Shown: piece by piece, positions 5,289 to 5,445 of the stretch
How the letters are laid out: each line of letters starts with the position of its first letter
How positions within the stretch are numbered: position 1 is the first letter of the stretch
NCBI GenBank assembly: GCA_030622805.1
Contig: JAUXFR010000116.1
Coordinates: 1-5,445 of the forward strand
Length of the DNA: 5,445 nt
Origin: Anaerolineae bacterium
GTDB taxonomy: Bacteria; Chloroflexota; Anaerolineae; Anaerolineales; UBA4823
Direction of reading: 5' to 3'
Position numbers and translations under genes: made by a program
Notes under the pieces: model-generated
Told to the model about the DNA's origin: nothing
The model's database searches: none
Seen by the model: the letters and a program-made list of their open reading frames with translations, nothing else

Positions 5289-5445
5289 CTATTTTCGAAT
5301 CACAATCAGCGGGTACTGACCCTGCTCTCCAAAAAAGTGTGGGAAGCGTTCTTCGAGCCAATAGAGTAAACGCAACCAGAATTGACCGCCTGATTCTGGA
5401 TGAATCAGACTTCTTAGGAATCTAACACTCACGCTGCGCCAGACC
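5289..5445 (-). CDS. C-terminal end of an unassigned protein, possibly a SAM-dependent methyltransferase
   Basis: Fifty-one residues of an open frame run from the window edge to a TAG at 5291-5289. The tail reads FWLRLLYWLEERFPHFFGEQ (22-41) and then QYPLIVIRK (43-51). A hydrophobic and aromatic helix followed by a final short YPLIVIRK strand resembles the closing beta-hairpin of class I methyltransferases, such as those found in glycan clusters. The catalytic part is outside the window, so this is only a suggestion. Its stop is 54 nt before the pseB start and it shares pseB's strand, which fits membership of the same operon. The 54-nt spacer is AT-rich, with no terminator or repeat that I can see. 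Confidence 0.5.
   Translation of the reverse strand, partial: VWRSVSVRFLRSLIHPESGGQFWLRLLYWLEERFPHFFGEQGQYPLIVIRK

Overview
The window carries one block of surface-glycan genes. All are read on the minus strand, so transcription runs from position 5445 towards 1. In that order the genes are: the C-terminal end of an unassigned protein (possibly a methyltransferase, 5445-5289), a PseB-type UDP-GlcNAc 4,6-dehydratase (5234-4221), an RmlD-like SDR sugar reductase (4134-3199), a NeuB/SpsE/PseI-family nonulosonic acid synthase (3175-2111), a small four-helix-bundle protein of the 23S rRNA intervening-sequence family (2054-1680), a GT4 glycosyltransferase (1616-519), and an SpsF/NeuA-like cytidylyltransferase cut by the window edge (470-1). 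I found no convincing plus-strand gene, RNA gene, CRISPR array or rho-independent terminator.

The dehydratase, reductase, NeuB-type synthase and cytidylyltransferase form the logic of a sialic-acid-like (nonulosonic acid) sugar pathway: modify a UDP-HexNAc, condense a six-carbon sugar with phosphoenolpyruvate, then activate the product with CTP. The GT4 enzyme could add a sugar to the resulting glycan. The aminotransferase, acetyltransferase and UDP-sugar hydrolase expected for pseudaminic or legionaminic acid are not in the window, so the exact sugar cannot be named.

The unusual part is a set of degenerate 7-bp tandem repeats. One family (consensus near GTTCCAT) fills three gene junctions: spsF/GT4 (464-512), GT4/four-helix-bundle (1638-1679) and four-helix-bundle/neuB (2059-2107). 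A second, AT-rich family (NNNATTC on the minus strand) lies inside the cytidylyltransferase coding sequence (44-85). It is exactly six units, 42 nt, so it adds about 14 residues without breaking the frame. The four-helix-bundle gene is much more AT-rich than its neighbours and is bounded on both sides by inverted heptamer arrays, which makes it look like an inserted cassette inside the glycan operon.

The organism is a bacterium with roughly balanced GC in its core genes. The heptamer-filled spacers, the stray IVS-type protein and this NeuB/PseB gene style would suit an environmental lineage such as Chloroflexota (Anaerolineae). That is a weak impression from gene style, not something the sequence proves.
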